Numbered from the stretch's first letter, positions 47,082 to 59,250 are shown. The stretch is 64,000 bases of DNA from Vreelandella malpeensis (GCF_020622355.1 NZ_WHVL01000008.1:1-64000), one strand, 5' to 3'. Numbers and translations are program-made. Notes: generated from the letters alone by a model not told the origin.

Positions 47082-47742
47082 TACAAGGCTCCTTCGGGGG
47101 TCAGAATCAACAGCTGCCGCTCGGCCGTATCAAAGGGAATGTCGAAACGGTGACGCGCTGTCAGCGCCACGTCGGCGGAAAGGGCGGCGAGTTCCTCGTC
47201 GGCGCCCGGCCCCTTCATGGCGAGCCACTGTCCATTGGGTGCGACCAGCGCGCGGGTGAGGCCGATGAAGTCCTCAAGGCTCGCGAAGGCCCGCGAGACC
47301 ACCTGATCGAAGGTCTGGCCCGCGAACGCCTCGACCCGGGATTGGGACGGCGTGACGTTGTCAAGCCCCAGCTCCATCACCGCCTGACGCTGAAAGCGTA
47401 CCTTCTTGCCGTTGCTGTCGATCAGGGTGACGCGAAGCTCGGGCTTCAGGATGGCGATCACCAGCCCCGGAAGCCCTGGGCCCGCCCCGACGTCCACCAG
47501 CGTCTTGCCGGTGACGTGAGCGGCGATGACGGCGCTGTCGAGCACGTGGCGGGCGACCATTTCGAGCGGGTCGCGTACCGCCGTGAGGTTATAAGCCCGG
47601 TTCCACTTGTGCAACAGCGCGATCAGTGCGAGCAAGCGTTCGCGCTGCTCCGCGCTAATTTCGATGGCGAGGCTTCTCAGGCCGCTGTCGAGGCGTGTGG
47701 CCACCTCCGCCGGCAGGGTCTTTGAAAGCGCGTCCAGCGAGC

Positions 47743-47746
<4 letters not shown>
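47081..47746 (-). CDS. rsmG: 16S rRNA (guanine(527)-N7)-methyltransferase RsmG
   Basis: The 221-residue Rossmann methyltransferase (GidB) modifies G527 of 16S rRNA; loss gives low-level streptomycin resistance. The SAM-binding motif [16 protein letters not shown] and the family block [14 protein letters not shown] are present. The start overlaps the mnmG stop by four bases (ATGA) and the end overlaps parA by one base. Confidence 0.96.
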
Positions 47747-49647
<1,901 letters not shown>

Positions 49648-49729
49648 TTGACACCTCAACTTGGCCCTTCAATGAGCGCCGAATTCGTCGAATTAACGTG
49701 AGCCTGGGCTCGATAAGCCCGCCAGTATA

Positions 49730-50135
49730 AACCGCCTGTGCATAACAGTCAGGTTTTTCCACACCGCTTTCAGACGGGTCATCACTTACTAATAACAAAA
49801 TAAAAAATATAGAAAGAAGTTCTGTTGATGTTGTAACTACTGGTGTGGATAAAATCTGTGTATAACCAACTAAAAACTATATTTATCAGGGTAATATATT
49901 GTTGACCGATCCGTGGTTAAACGGCGGAGTGCCTGCGTGCAAGCGGTGGCGAGGCTGTGGATCGAAAGGCCAATTATGCACAGCGTCGCGAAAGCACTGG
50001 TTATCCACTGCTGCATACCGGTACTGTCCGCCGGGCTGTGAACAAGCGTGGTGATGAATGCGAATTTCACCAGAGGCCGCTGTAGCGGGCCTCGTGGAGG
50101 GGCGTGAATAAATTCGAAAAGAAAATATCCACAGG
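49730..50135. other. oriC: Probable chromosomal origin of replication (oriC)
   Basis: This gap beside mnmG holds four exact DnaA boxes of the TTATNCACA type: 49737-49745 (minus), 49844-49852 (minus, TTATCCACA), 49857-49865 (minus) and 49974-49982 (plus). Boxes with one mismatch lie at 49755-49763, 50001-50009 and 50125-50133, and weaker ones at 49956-49964 and 50037-50045. Two AT-rich tracts (about 49790-49818 and 49866-49903) could be the unwinding element. Position next to mnmG-rsmG-parAB is the usual place of oriC in Halomonas relatives. No protein gene is supported here. Confidence 0.85.
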
Positions 50136-50143
50136 CACAAAAA

Positions 50144-50166
50144 AGGCCTGTCATGACGACAGGCCT
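50144..50166 (-). terminator. Intrinsic terminator of the glutamine ABC operon
   Basis: Perfect nine-base arms (AGGCCTGTC / GACAGGCCT) followed on the minus strand by six T residues. It lies about 45 bases after the stop of the ATPase gene and shields the origin from transcription. Confidence 0.85.
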
Positions 50167-50212
50167 GGAAAATTAACGGTTTCGAGCGCACACACGCTTG
50201 GCTAGACGTGGC

Positions 50213-50971
50213 TCAATGCTTGAGTACCCGCGCCAGAAACGCCTGGGTACGCTCGTGCTGGGGAGCGTCGAACAACTGCTCTGGCGCACCCTGCTCGGCG
50301 ATCTCGCCCTTGTGGATGAAGATCACCCGGTCCGCCACCTCGCGGGCGAAGCCCATCTCGTGAGTGACGATCACCATGGTCATGCCCTCCTTGGCGAGTT
50401 CGCGCATGGCGTCGAGCACCTCGCCGATCATCTCCGGGTCGAGCGCCGAGGTGGGCTCGTCGAACAGCATCAGCCGCGGCTCCATGGCGAGTGCCCGGGC
50501 CAGCGCCACGCGCTGCTGCTGGCCGCCGGAGAGCTGGCTCGGGTACTTGTTCGCCTGGTCGGCGATGCCCACTCTGGCCAGTAGACGCTTGGCGGTTTCG
50601 ATGGCCTGATCGCGGCGCTGTCCGCGCACCTTGATCGGCGCGAGCGTGACGTTGTCGATCACGCTCAGGTGCGGGAACAGGTTGAACTGCTGAAACACCA
50701 TGCCGACTTCGGTGCGGATGGTCTGCAGCGCCTTGGTGCTCTTGCCCATGGGCTTCAAAAGGTTGCCGTCCACCTCGAGCAGGCCGGACTGGAACTCCTC
50801 GAGCCCATTGATGCAGCGAATCAGCGTGGACTTGCCCGAACCGCTGGCGCCGATGATCACCACCACTTCGCCGGGGGTGATTTCCAGATCGATGTCATTG
50901 AGTACGTGCAGGCTGCCGAAGTGCTTGTGGAGCTTTTGCATGCGCACGATGGGGGGCTTGTTCGTCGTCAT
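50213..50971 (-). CDS. glnQ: Polar amino-acid ABC transporter ATP-binding protein (GlnQ-type)
   Basis: The 252-residue ATPase powers import of glutamine or a related polar amino acid. Motifs are Walker [10 protein letters not shown], signature [16 protein letters not shown], Walker [15 protein letters not shown] and the switch His in [11 protein letters not shown]. The permease gene ends ten bases upstream. Substrate assignment comes from the family only. Confidence 0.9.
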   Translation of the reverse strand: MTTNKPPIVRMQKLHKHFGSLHVLNDIDLEITPGEVVVIIGASGSGKSTLIRCINGLEEFQSGLLEVDGNLLKPMGKSTKALQTIRTEVGMVFQQFNLFPHLSVIDNVTLAPIKVRGQRRDQAIETAKRLLARVGIADQANKYPSQLSGGQQQRVALARALAMEPRLMLFDEPTSALDPEMIGEVLDAMRELAKEGMTMVIVTHEMGFAREVADRVIFIHKGEIAEQGAPEQLFDAPQHERTQAFLARVLKH

Positions 50972-50981
50972 GGCACGCTCC

Positions 50982-51653
50982 TTATTGGTCGGCGAGGTTG
51001 GAGCGCTCGAAGTAGCGCAGCAGTAGGGAGAGGGTCCAGGTGATGGCCAGGTACATCAGTGCCACCACGAAATAGACCTCGAGAGCAGTAAAGGTGGTAG
51101 CGATGTAGATCTGTCCCTGGCGGACCAGCTCGCCCACGCCGATCACCGAGAAGAGCGAGGTGTCCTTGATGCTGATGATCGCCTGATTGCCCAGCGGCGG
51201 TACCATGCGCCTGAGCGCCTGGGGCCAGATCACGTAGCGAAACGCCTGGGCGCGCGACAGCCCGAGCGACAGCGACGCCTCGCGCTGACCGCGTTCGATG
51301 GACTGCACGCCGCCGCGCACGATCTCGGATATGTAGGCGCCGGAGTTGACCGCGATGGCGGCGATGCCGGCGGTCAGGGCGTTGATCGGCCCGTCGAGAA
51401 GCTGCGGCAGGCCGTAGAAGATGAACAGCACCTGCACCAGAATCGGCGTGCCACGAAACACCTCGATGTAGACGCTGGCCAGCCAGCGCATCCAAGCCAC
51501 GGGACTCAAGCGCAGAAGGCCGAAGAAGATGCCGATGATGAAACCGATGGCGAGCCCCCCGAAGGAGATCGCCAGGGTCCAGGGAATGCCCGGCAGCAGA
51601 TGGGGGATCGAGGCCAGCGCCGCCGACCAGTCGAACTGAAAGTTAACGTCCAC
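50982..51653 (-). CDS. glnP: Polar amino-acid ABC transporter permease (GlnP-type)
   Basis: The 223-residue inner-membrane protein has five predicted helices and the EAA loop ([20 protein letters not shown] near residue 140) that docks the ATPase. The HisMQ-type N-terminal region ([17 protein letters not shown]) is present. Only one permease gene is found, so it probably acts as a homodimer. It follows the binding-protein gene after a hairpin. Confidence 0.9.
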   Translation of the reverse strand: MDVNFQFDWSAALASIPHLLPGIPWTLAISFGGLAIGFIIGIFFGLLRLSPVAWMRWLASVYIEVFRGTPILVQVLFIFYGLPQLLDGPINALTAGIAAIAVNSGAYISEIVRGGVQSIERGQREASLSLGLSRAQAFRYVIWPQALRRMVPPLGNQAIISIKDTSLFSVIGVGELVRQGQIYIATTFTALEVYFVVALMYLAITWTLSLLLRYFERSNLADQ

Positions 51654-51685
51654 GCGTTATCTCCAGAGAAAAGTCACAACTAAAA

Positions 51686-51711
51686 GGGCCGGACAACACA
51701 TCGTCCGACCC
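51686..51711 (-). terminator. Intercistronic hairpin between glnH and glnP
   Basis: Nine-base arms (GGGTCGGAC / GTCCGGCCC on the minus strand, one G-U pair) with an eight-base loop, followed by TTTTAG. This is probably a partial terminator or mRNA stabiliser that lets the binding protein be made in excess over permease and ATPase. Confidence 0.55.
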
Positions 51712-51742
51712 TGCAGGAGTAGATCGCGTCAGTGCTTGACGA

Positions 51743-52504
51743 TCAGTCGGCGGTCGGCGCTTCGCCGAACCACTTCTCATAGATCTCGTCGTAGGTGCCG
51801 TCTTCGCGCATGGCGGCCAGCGCCTCATTGGTCGGCTCTACCCACTCGCTGCCCTTATGGAAGACGATGCCGTACTGCTGGCCTTCGTAGAGGGGACCGA
51901 CGACCTTGGTGCGGCCATCGCCACGGGTCTGGGAGAAGTAGGCGACGTTGGGCGCATCATAGAGCACTGCGTCAACGTTGCGGCCCAGAAGCGCCATGTA
52001 CATGTCGGCGGTACCCGGGTAGGGAGTGATCTCGGCGTCGTCACCCAACTGCTGCTGGAGGAATTCGTAGCTGGTCGAGCCGATCTTGGTGGCGACCTTC
52101 AGGCCGGCCAGGTCCTCGATGGACTCGACCTCGTCGTTGTCGGCGCGCACGATGATCTGCAGGCCGGAGTCGTAGTAGGGGTCGGAGAAATCCACCACCT
52201 GGGCGCGTTCATCGGTGATGGTGGTACCGGCGATGGCGATCTCCTGGCTTCCGGTCTGCACCGCCGGAATGATACCGGAGAACTCCATGGTGGTGAGGTT
52301 GACCTCGAAGCCGGCACGATCGGCCACTTCGTTGATGATGTCCATGTCGAAGCCGATCATCTCGCCGGTGTCCGGGTCCATCATCTCGAAAGGCACGAAG
52401 CTCGGGTCGGTGGCGACGTTGACCGACGGCGTCTGGGCCAGGGCAGCGGTGCTGCCGAGCGCGAGGGCGGCGGCGATCATACTGTAGGTAAGCTTGGTCT
52501 GCAT
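51743..52504 (-). CDS. glnH: Polar amino-acid ABC transporter substrate-binding protein (GlnH-type)
   Basis: The 253-residue periplasmic protein has a Sec signal peptide ([20 protein letters not shown], then ALA-QTP). The family-3 binding-protein motif [16 protein letters not shown] and the ligand-binding [20 protein letters not shown] are visible. It is the first gene of the operon; a hairpin separates it from the permease. Glutamine is the likely ligand but glutamate or another polar amino acid is possible. Confidence 0.9.
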   Translation of the reverse strand: MQTKLTYSMIAAALALGSTAALAQTPSVNVATDPSFVPFEMMDPDTGEMIGFDMDIINEVADRAGFEVNLTTMEFSGIIPAVQTGSQEIAIAGTTITDERAQVVDFSDPYYDSGLQIIVRADNDEVESIEDLAGLKVATKIGSTSYEFLQQQLGDDAEITPYPGTADMYMALLGRNVDAVLYDAPNVAYFSQTRGDGRTKVVGPLYEGQQYGIVFHKGSEWVEPTNEALAAMREDGTYDEIYEKWFGEAPTAD

Positions 52505-52648
52505 GGATGTTTCCCCGTAGTTATTGCGCGTGGCGGAATCGATGAGCGCTTGCCGTTCGATTCGCGACGCGATGTTATTGACCCGTCAACCTTGGCGAGA
52601 AACCGCCAAGGCGTCAAGTCACGGGGTGGGGGCTTGTATTAACGCAGG

Positions 52649-53002
52649 TTAGACCATGAAGGAGGCGCCACACCCGCAGGTGGTGGTGGCGTTGGGGTTC
52701 TGGACGCGAAAGCGCGCGCCGGCGAGCCCCTCTTCGAAGTCGATGGTGGAGCCGACCAGGTACTGATAGGAGAGCGGGTCGACCACCAGGGTGGCATCGC
52801 CGAACTCGATCAGGGTGTCGTCATCGGCGACGCTTTCGGCGAAATCGAATCCATACTGAAAACCGGAGCAGCCGCCGCCGGTGACGTAGACGCGCAGCTT
52901 GAGCGCATCGTTGTGCTCTTCAAAGCGCAGCGCCTTGATGCGCTTGCGGGCGCTGTCGGATAACAGTAATGGGGTGGGTACGAACGCTTCTGCACCGCTC
53001 AT
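52649..53002 (-). CDS. erpA: Iron-sulfur cluster insertion protein ErpA
   Basis: The 117-residue A-type carrier delivers Fe-S clusters to apoproteins such as IspG. The three cluster Cys residues are in [12 protein letters not shown] and the C-terminal TTCGCGASF. The N-terminal [14 protein letters not shown] is typical of ErpA rather than IscA. Single-gene unit about 100 bases from the argC stop. Confidence 0.95.
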   Translation of the reverse strand: MSGAEAFVPTPLLLSDSARKRIKALRFEEHNDALKLRVYVTGGGCSGFQYGFDFAESVADDDTLIEFGDATLVVDPLSYQYLVGSTIDFEEGLAGARFRVQNPNATTTCGCGASFMV

Positions 53003-53104
53003 AGGTACCTCCCGCGAGCTTGAACGAATGAATGTAGCGGCAATTATGGGTAATCCCCAGCAAAAGGGTCAACTATTGTCGATTCCGCTGCCGGGAAGTA
53101 AGCC

Positions 53105-54139
53105 CTAGGGCATCAGCGCCGGGGCATCGAGTCCGAGCTTCTCGTCGAAGCCGAACATCAGGTTCAGGTTCTGGATCGCCTGACCCGAGGCACCCTTGAC
53201 CAGGTTGTCGATCACCGAGAGCACCACCACGGTGTCGCCGCCTTGCGGGCGGTGAACGGCGATGCGGCAGGTATTGTTGCCCTTCACGCTGCGGGTTTCC
53301 GGATGGCTGCCGGCGGGCAGCACGTCGACGAAGGGCTCGTCCTGGTAGCGCTTCTCGAACAGCGCCTGCAGGTCATCGGCGCCAGCGGTCAGCGTCGAGT
53401 AGAGGGTGGCGTGGATGCCGCGGATCATGGGCGTGAGGTGCGGCACGAAGGTCAGCCCCACCGGGGAGGCCTGCATGTCGTTCAATCCCTGGCGAATCTC
53501 CGGCAGGTGGCGATGACCCGAGGCGCCATAGGCCTTGAAGGATTCGCTCGCCTCGGCGAGCAGCGAGGGCACCTTGGCACCGCGCCCGGCGCCGGTGACG
53601 CCGGACTTGCAGTCGGCGATCAGCCGGGTCGGGTCGATCAGCCCCGCCTCGAGCAGCGGCAGGTAGCCAAGCTGCACGGCGGTCGGGTAGCAGCCGGGCA
53701 CCGCGATCAGGCGCGCGTGCTTGATCTTCTCGCGGTGCATCTCGGGCAGCCCGTAGACGGCCTCGTCGAGAAGCGCCGGGGCGCCGTGGGGCTGGCCGTA
53801 CCAGTGGCTCCACTCGTCGGCATCGCGCAGGCGGAAATCCGCCGAGAGATCGATCACCCGAGTGCCGCCCTCGAGAAGCTCGCCGGCAAGCGCGTGGGCC
53901 ACGCCGTGGGGCGTGGCGAAGAACACCGCGTCGAGGGCGCCGAGGGCGCGGGCATCGGGTTCGCTGAAGGTAAGGGTATCGTAGTGGCCGCGCAGGTTGG
54001 GGTACATGTCGCACACCTTGACGCCGGCCTCGGAGCGCGAGGTGATCGCCTCGACGCTGACCGCTGGATGCTGGGCGAGAAGCCTCAAGAGCTCCACCCC
54101 GGTATACCCTGTACCGCCGACGATACCGACCTTGATCAC
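53105..54139 (-). CDS. argC: N-acetyl-gamma-glutamyl-phosphate reductase
   Basis: ArgC makes N-acetylglutamate semialdehyde in arginine synthesis. The 344-residue product has the NADP-binding [18 protein letters not shown] and the active-site [12 protein letters not shown] (catalytic Cys). I chose the GTG at 54139, preceded by GAGGTG, which gives the normal family length; the longer frame to 54223 has a non-homologous leader. Confidence 0.95.
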   Translation of the reverse strand: MIKVGIVGGTGYTGVELLRLLAQHPAVSVEAITSRSEAGVKVCDMYPNLRGHYDTLTFSEPDARALGALDAVFFATPHGVAHALAGELLEGGTRVIDLSADFRLRDADEWSHWYGQPHGAPALLDEAVYGLPEMHREKIKHARLIAVPGCYPTAVQLGYLPLLEAGLIDPTRLIADCKSGVTGAGRGAKVPSLLAEASESFKAYGASGHRHLPEIRQGLNDMQASPVGLTFVPHLTPMIRGIHATLYSTLTAGADDLQALFEKRYQDEPFVDVLPAGSHPETRSVKGNNTCRIAVHRPQGGDTVVVLSVIDNLVKGASGQAIQNLNLMFGFDEKLGLDAPALMP

Positions 54140-54351
54140 GATCCACCTCTCTAGCGTTTGATCTAGCGTTTGACGTTGAGCCTGGGAAACTATCTGCACC
54201 TGTCGACACGGCCCGCGAACCACGCGCGGGCTGTTTAAGCGCAGGCAGCTATGCTACAAGGCTATGATACACAAGAGTGACCGCACTGAAGCGCCGAGTT
54301 CAACGCCGATTTCAAAAAAGTCGCAACATCCCTCAGCCAAGGAAAAGGCCC

Positions 54352-56142
54352 GTGGCACGGTTTTCCCGAGCAGATTTCACCCTGGAGGCCTTTCGCCGCC
54401 AATTGGCCAACGTCGATGCGCTGCCGCAGCTTTGCGTGCTGGGTCTGCTTTCCGGCGTCATGACCGGTGCGGTGATGGTGGCCTTTCGCCTGCTGCTGGA
54501 CGCCGGTGCCCTTCTCTACATGCCCGGAGCCGACCCGGAAGCCTTCGAAGGACTCGCCCCCTGGCTGCGTGCGCTGCTGCCGCTGCTCGCCGTCACCTTG
54601 ATCGGCGTGTTCCTGTATCGCCAGAAGGCGGCGGCGCACAAGCTCGGCGTGGGGCATGTGATCGAGCGGCTCTCCTACCACCAGGGCCGCTTTCCGCTGC
54701 GCAACTGGCTCAACCAGTGGTGGGTGGGCGTGGTCTCGGTGCTCGGCGGGCTCTCCGCCGGGCGCGAGGGGCCGGCTATCCACCTGGGGGCAGCGGCCTC
54801 GAGCGGGCTCGGGGTCAAGCTGCGCCTGCCCAACAACAGCCTGCGCGTGCTGGTGGCCTGCGGCACCGCCGCGGGCATCTCCGCGTCCTTCAACACGCCG
54901 ATCGCCGGGGTCATCTTCGCCATGGAAGTGGTGATGATGGAGTACACCCTGATGAGCTTCATGCCGGTGATTCTCGCCTCCACCATGGGCGCGGTGGTCG
55001 CACAGGCGGTGTATGGCAGCGAACCCGCCTTTCGCATTCCCGAGGTGTCGCTGGGCTCTTTGATGAATCTGCCCTGGGTGGTGATCACCGGTCTTGCCAT
55101 CGGCCTGCTGGCGGGACTTTTCATTCACGTCTCGCGCAACCGGCGACTGAGCGGGCTTCCGCTATGGCTGCGCCTGGCGGTGGTGGGCGTGCTCACGTCT
55201 GCCACTGCCTGGTGGTTTCCCCAGGTGCAGGGTATCGGCTACGACAGCCTGGCGGCGGCGCTCAACAACCAGCTCGGTCTCCAGGTGCTGCTGGTGCTTG
55301 TGATCGCCAAGCTGCTGGTAACCGCCATCACCGTGGCTGGCGGCGTGCCCATCGGCATCATCGGCCCGGTGCTGGTGATCGGCGCCGCGGCCGGCGCCTT
55401 GAGCGGCGCGCTCGGCGCCTGGCTATGGCCGGCGAGCGCCGCCGACCCCGGCGTGTTCGCGATGCTTGGCATGGCGGCGATGATGGGCGCGGTGCTTCAG
55501 GCGCCGCTCGCGGCCCTCATGGCGCTTCTTGAGCTGACCCATACGCCGAACATCATGCTGCCAGGCATGCTGGTGGTCGTGGTGGCGTGTCTGACCTCGC
55601 GCCAGCTCACCGGCTGCGAGGGCTTTTTCGTGAGTTCGGTGCGCTACGGGCTTCACCCCTTGCAGCAGCCCTTGATGCAGGCGCTCTCGCGCGTCTCGGT
55701 GCCGGCGGTGATGGAGCGCCAGCTGGTGCGCACCGAGCGCATCGTCACCCCGGAGCAGGCGCGCAAGTTGCTCGACACCAACCCGGTATGGCTTCTGATC
55801 GAGCGCTCCAGCGACGACAAGCCGGTGCTGGGCATGAAGGCGGCGGCGCTGGCGCGCTGGCTTCTCGAGCACGACGAGGCGCTCAAGGGCGAGCCGCCCC
55901 CGGCGGACGAGGTGGTCGACCTGCTCGAGATCCCGGGTCAGCGCGTGGAGATGGCACCGATCGCGCTGCAGGCCACGCTCTCCGAGGCGTTCTTGAAGCT
56001 TCAGGACAAGGCGCTGGGCGCGCTCTACGTGGTGCATGGCTACCGACCGAAGCAGCAGCGAATTTCAGGTATCATTACGCGGGGGGCGATCGAGCGCTAC
56101 TACCACTACTCGGACCCCCAAGACAAAGAGCCGACCGTCTGA
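54352..56142 (+). CDS. ClC-family chloride channel/antiporter with C-terminal CBS-like region
   Basis: A 596-residue membrane protein of the ClC family with about 10-12 hydrophobic segments. The selectivity region has the gating Glu in SAGREGPAIHLGAAAS, the family block TAAGISASFNTPIAGVIFAMEV and a variant GxFxP motif (GIIGPVLVIG). A cytoplasmic C-terminal region of about 160 residues probably contains degenerate CBS domains (VTPEQARKLLDTNPVWLLIE). GTG 54352 behind AAGGAAAAGG is the best start; GTG 54277 would add 25 basic residues. Whether it is a channel or a Cl-/H+ antiporter is not decidable. Confidence 0.88.
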   Translation: MARFSRADFTLEAFRRQLANVDALPQLCVLGLLSGVMTGAVMVAFRLLLDAGALLYMPGADPEAFEGLAPWLRALLPLLAVTLIGVFLYRQKAAAHKLGVGHVIERLSYHQGRFPLRNWLNQWWVGVVSVLGGLSAGREGPAIHLGAAASSGLGVKLRLPNNSLRVLVACGTAAGISASFNTPIAGVIFAMEVVMMEYTLMSFMPVILASTMGAVVAQAVYGSEPAFRIPEVSLGSLMNLPWVVITGLAIGLLAGLFIHVSRNRRLSGLPLWLRLAVVGVLTSATAWWFPQVQGIGYDSLAAALNNQLGLQVLLVLVIAKLLVTAITVAGGVPIGIIGPVLVIGAAAGALSGALGAWLWPASAADPGVFAMLGMAAMMGAVLQAPLAALMALLELTHTPNIMLPGMLVVVVACLTSRQLTGCEGFFVSSVRYGLHPLQQPLMQALSRVSVPAVMERQLVRTERIVTPEQARKLLDTNPVWLLIERSSDDKPVLGMKAAALARWLLEHDEALKGEPPPADEVVDLLEIPGQRVEMAPIALQATLSEAFLKLQDKALGALYVVHGYRPKQQRISGIITRGAIERYYHYSDPQDKEPTV

Positions 56143-56151
56143 GGAGAGAGC

Positions 56152-56583
56152 ATGTATTTGTGGATGAAGGCCCTGCATCTGGTGGCCATGGTGACCTGGT
56201 TCGCCGCCCTGTTCTATCTGCCGCGGCTTTTTGTGTACCACGCCATGGCGCGTGACCAGGGCGATGAGCAAGCGATCACTTACTTCGCGACCATGGAGCG
56301 CAAGCTCTATCGCGGCATCATGACCCCGTCGATGATCCTGGTGCTGGTGTTCGGCGCTGCCATGCTGTATCTCGTGCCGGGCTGGCTGAGCCAAGGGTGG
56401 ATGCACGCCAAGCTCGCCTTGGTGGTGGCCCTGATCGCTTACCATCACGTCTGTCTGATCTATCTCAAGCAGTTCGCCCAGAACCGCTGCACCAAGAGCC
56501 ACGTCTTCTTTCGCTGGTTCAACGAGGCGCCGGTGATCGCACTGATCGCGATCGTGCTGCTCGCCATCCTGAAGCCCTTTTGA
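56152..56583 (+). CDS. hemJ: Protoporphyrinogen oxidase HemJ
   Basis: HemJ oxidises protoporphyrinogen IX in the membrane in bacteria that lack HemG or HemY. The 143-residue product has four hydrophobic segments and the family residues His in WMKALHLVAMVTWFAALFYLPRLFVYH and KLYRGIMTPSM, quoted in parts because of length: WMKALHLVA near the N-terminus and RLFVYH after it. It follows the ClC gene by nine bases and its stop shares a base with the thiD start (TGATG). Confidence 0.9.
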   Translation: MYLWMKALHLVAMVTWFAALFYLPRLFVYHAMARDQGDEQAITYFATMERKLYRGIMTPSMILVLVFGAAMLYLVPGWLSQGWMHAKLALVVALIAYHHVCLIYLKQFAQNRCTKSHVFFRWFNEAPVIALIAIVLLAILKPF

Positions 56584-57392
56584 TGCAGCTACCGCTTCCT
56601 CCCACCGTATTGGTGCTGGCCGGGCATGATCCGACCGGCGGTGCCGGCTTGATCGCCGACAGCGAAGCCGTGGCCGGCTGCGGCGGCTGGGCGCTGACCG
56701 TGCCCACCGCCACCACCGTGCAGAACTGCCATAACGTGGCGCGAGTACTGCCTGCCGACCCCGACGCCATGCAGGCGATGGTCGAGGCGCTGGGTGACTT
56801 CCCGATCGCCGCCATCAAGCTGGGGCTGCTCGCCGACGAGGCGACGCTCATGGCCGCCGAACGCATCATCCGCCGCTTTCCCGGCGTGCCGGTGGTGGCG
56901 GACCCGGTGCTCAAGGCCGGGGGGGGCGCTGACTTATCCACAGCCGCCTTGCGGCGCCTCTATGTGGATCGTCTGCTGCCGCTGGTGGATATCCTGACGC
57001 CCAACCGTTTCGAGCTCGCCGCGCTGACCCCGGAGATCGATGCCGCCGACGACGATACCGCCCGGGCCGTGGCGCTCATCTCGCGAGGCTGCCAGGCGGT
57101 GCTGGTCACGGGCACCGACGATCCGCTGCCGGGCAACCCGGATCTGGTGGTGCATACGCTGCATTCGCCGGACACCACGCGCCAGTGGCAGTGGCCGCGC
57201 CTGCCCCACCGCTACCACGGCTCGGGCTGCACGCTCGCCTCGGCGCTGGCCGCGCGCATGGCCGTGGGCGAGCGCCTCTCCACGGCCTGCGAGCAGGCCC
57301 AGCACTTTACCTGGCGTGCCCTGTCTCACGCCTACGTGCCCCCGGGAGGTCAATACCTGCCCAATCGCCTGGCGCGGTCGAGCCGCTTTTAA
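56583..57392 (+). CDS. thiD: Hydroxymethylpyrimidine (phospho)kinase ThiD
   Basis: ThiD phosphorylates HMP and HMP-phosphate for thiamine synthesis. The 269-residue ribokinase-fold product has AGHDPTGGAGLIADSEAV at the N-terminus, the KLGLLADE block, LTPNRFELAAL and the C-terminal anion-hole motif HGSGCTLASALAA. The start ATG overlaps the hemJ stop by one base, so it is translated from the same message. Confidence 0.93.
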   Translation: MQLPLPPTVLVLAGHDPTGGAGLIADSEAVAGCGGWALTVPTATTVQNCHNVARVLPADPDAMQAMVEALGDFPIAAIKLGLLADEATLMAAERIIRRFPGVPVVADPVLKAGGGADLSTAALRRLYVDRLLPLVDILTPNRFELAALTPEIDAADDDTARAVALISRGCQAVLVTGTDDPLPGNPDLVVHTLHSPDTTRQWQWPRLPHRYHGSGCTLASALAARMAVGERLSTACEQAQHFTWRALSHAYVPPGGQYLPNRLARSSRF

Positions 57393-57471
57393 CCGGCGGG
57401 CCCGGGCGGCTTTCGTTTCGCGTCGCGCGCGCTAAGCTATCAACCACCGAACCCTTCAAGCCGAGGATGCC

Positions 57472-58752
57472 ATGACCACATCTGCCGAACTCTTCGAACT
57501 CGCCACCCGCCACATTCCCGGCGGCGTCAACTCACCGGTTCGCGCGTTCAAGGGCCTGCATCGTCCGCCGGTCTTCATGGAGCGTGCCCAGGGCGCCTAC
57601 CTGTTCGACGTCGAGGGTAACCGCTACATCGACTACGTCGGCTCCTGGGGGCCGATGATCACCGGCCACGCCGACCAGGACGTGCTGGCGGCGGTACGCG
57701 CGCGTCTCGACAACGGCCTCTCCTTCGGTACGCCCACCGCCGTCGAGACCACCATGGCGGGGCTGATCTGCGAGATGATCCCCTCCATGGAGATGGTACG
57801 CATGACCAGCTCCGGCACCGAGGCGACCATGTCGGCGATTCGCCTGGCCCGCGGCAGCACCGGCCGCGACAAGATCGTCAAGTTCGAGGGCAACTACCAC
57901 GGCCACTCGGATTCGCTTCTGGTCAAGGCCGGCTCCGGCGCGCTGACCCACGGCGAGCCGAGCTCGCCGGGCGTGCCGGCATCGCTCGCCGAGCATACCG
58001 TCACGCTCTCCTACAACGACCCGGAAGGGGTCGAGACGTGCTTTGCCGAGATCGGAGACGAGATTGCCTGCATCATCGTCGAGCCGGTGGCGGGCAACAT
58101 GAACTGCATCCCGCCCCAGCCCGGCTTTCTGGAAACCCTGCGCCGGGTGTGTACCGAGCATGGCAGCCTGCTGATCTTCGATGAGGTGATGACCGGCTTT
58201 CGGGTGGCCCTCGGCGGCGCCCAGGCGCACTACGGCATTACCCCGGATCTCACCTGCCTTGGCAAGATCGTCGGCGGCGGCATGCCGGTGGGGGCCTTCG
58301 GCGGGCGACGCGACATCATGCAGAACCTCTCGCCGATGGGGCCGATCTACCAGGCGGGGACGCTCTCCGGCAACCCGCTGGCCATGGCCGCCGGCGTGAC
58401 GCTTTTGCAGAAGCTGCGTGAGCCGGGCTTCCACGAGGCGCTCGCCCAGCGGGTGCGGACGCTGTGCAACGGGCTCGAGGAGCGCGCGGCTGCGGCGGGC
58501 GTGCCGATGACGACCCAGTCCGTCGGCGGCATGTTCGGGCTCTTCTTCACCGCACAGTCGCGGGTCGACAACTTCGCCCAGGCGACCGCCTGCGACCCGG
58601 AAGTCTTCCGGCGCTTCTTCGGTGCGATGCTCGACCATGGTGTTTACCTGGCGCCCTCTGCGTTCGAGGCGGGCTTCATGTCCAGCGCCCACACGCCGGA
58701 GGACATTCAGAAGACGCTGGACGCCGCCGAGAAAGCGTTCGCCCTGCTCTAG
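57472..58752 (+). CDS. hemL: Glutamate-1-semialdehyde 2,1-aminomutase
   Basis: HemL makes 5-aminolevulinate by the C5 route to heme. The 426-residue PLP enzyme has the catalytic Lys in [17 protein letters not shown] and the PLP-binding [11 protein letters not shown]. It starts MTTSAELFE and carries the characteristic [12 protein letters not shown]. The gap from thiD is 79 bases. Together with hemJ it places two heme-pathway genes within 2.6 kb. Confidence 0.97.
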   Translation: MTTSAELFELATRHIPGGVNSPVRAFKGLHRPPVFMERAQGAYLFDVEGNRYIDYVGSWGPMITGHADQDVLAAVRARLDNGLSFGTPTAVETTMAGLICEMIPSMEMVRMTSSGTEATMSAIRLARGSTGRDKIVKFEGNYHGHSDSLLVKAGSGALTHGEPSSPGVPASLAEHTVTLSYNDPEGVETCFAEIGDEIACIIVEPVAGNMNCIPPQPGFLETLRRVCTEHGSLLIFDEVMTGFRVALGGAQAHYGITPDLTCLGKIVGGGMPVGAFGGRRDIMQNLSPMGPIYQAGTLSGNPLAMAAGVTLLQKLREPGFHEALAQRVRTLCNGLEERAAAAGVPMTTQSVGGMFGLFFTAQSRVDNFAQATACDPEVFRRFFGAMLDHGVYLAPSAFEAGFMSSAHTPEDIQKTLDAAEKAFALL

Positions 58753-58783
58753 CGCCTGGTCGCCCCGCCACTGCTACACTGAA

Positions 58784-58805
58784 AGCGCCGCGATCTCGCG
58801 GCGCT
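58784..58805. terminator. GC-rich hairpin after hemL
   Basis: Perfect nine-base arms (AGCGCCGCG / CGCGGCGCT) with an ATCT loop. No T-run follows, so terminator function is uncertain; it may instead be in the leader of the next gene. Confidence 0.35.
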
Positions 58806-58827
58806 CGTGGTTGCGAGGTAGACCACC

Positions 58828-59190
58828 ATGAAACGATTCCCGGCGCTTTCCTGCCATGTTGGCCTTGCGGCGCTGGTCGCCGTGTTATCCACCGGTGCAT
58901 TCGCCTTCGAGGAGCAGGAGATGAATCGTATCCAGATCGCTATCAGTGGCACGCCAGGTACCGAGTTCTCCATGCACTGGCGGGTGAGCGATGGCGACGA
59001 CGTCACCGAGTATCGCGAGGAACGTCTAGGCGTACCGGCGCAGTTTGACTACGTGGGCACGGCGCTCATGGGCCAGGTGACGCTGCTCACGGACCACGGC
59101 CGGCTGGAAGTGGATATCCAGAAAGACGGCAACCGCACCCGCTCCTCCACCCAGGGCAAGGGCAGCACCCTCAACCTGACCCTTCGCTGA
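58828..59190 (+). CDS. Small secreted hypothetical protein
   Basis: The 120-residue product has a Sec signal peptide (LAALVAVLSTGAFAFE, cleavage likely near residue 27) and a compact, probably beta-rich mature part (IQIAISGTPGTEFSMHW). It resembles no family I can name. Codon use is like that of the chromosome, and GGTAG lies upstream of the ATG. It is convergent with the curli genes and separated from csgA by a terminator. Confidence 0.6.
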   Translation: MKRFPALSCHVGLAALVAVLSTGAFAFEEQEMNRIQIAISGTPGTEFSMHWRVSDGDDVTEYREERLGVPAQFDYVGTALMGQVTLLTDHGRLEVDIQKDGNRTRSSTQGKGSTLNLTLR

Positions 59191-59199
59191 GCACGAAAA

Positions 59200-59221
59200 A
59201 AACCGCCCGTGAGGGCGGTTT
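59200..59221. terminator. Bidirectional intrinsic terminator between the hypothetical gene and csgA
   Basis: Perfect nine-base arms (AAACCGCCC / GGGCGGTTT) with a GTGA loop. On the minus strand eight T residues follow, so it mainly ends csgBA transcription. Confidence 0.9.
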
Positions 59222-59250
59222 CGAAGACGGCGGTCGAACGTGTCGGGCGC

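Noticed and set aside
49870-50154. Open frames in the mnmG-glnQ gap
   Set aside because: They cross the DnaA boxes and AT tracts of the origin and resemble no protein.
56934-56942. Perfect DnaA box TTATCCACA inside thiD
   Set aside because: One such 9-mer in 64 kb is close to chance expectation and it is isolated from the origin cluster.
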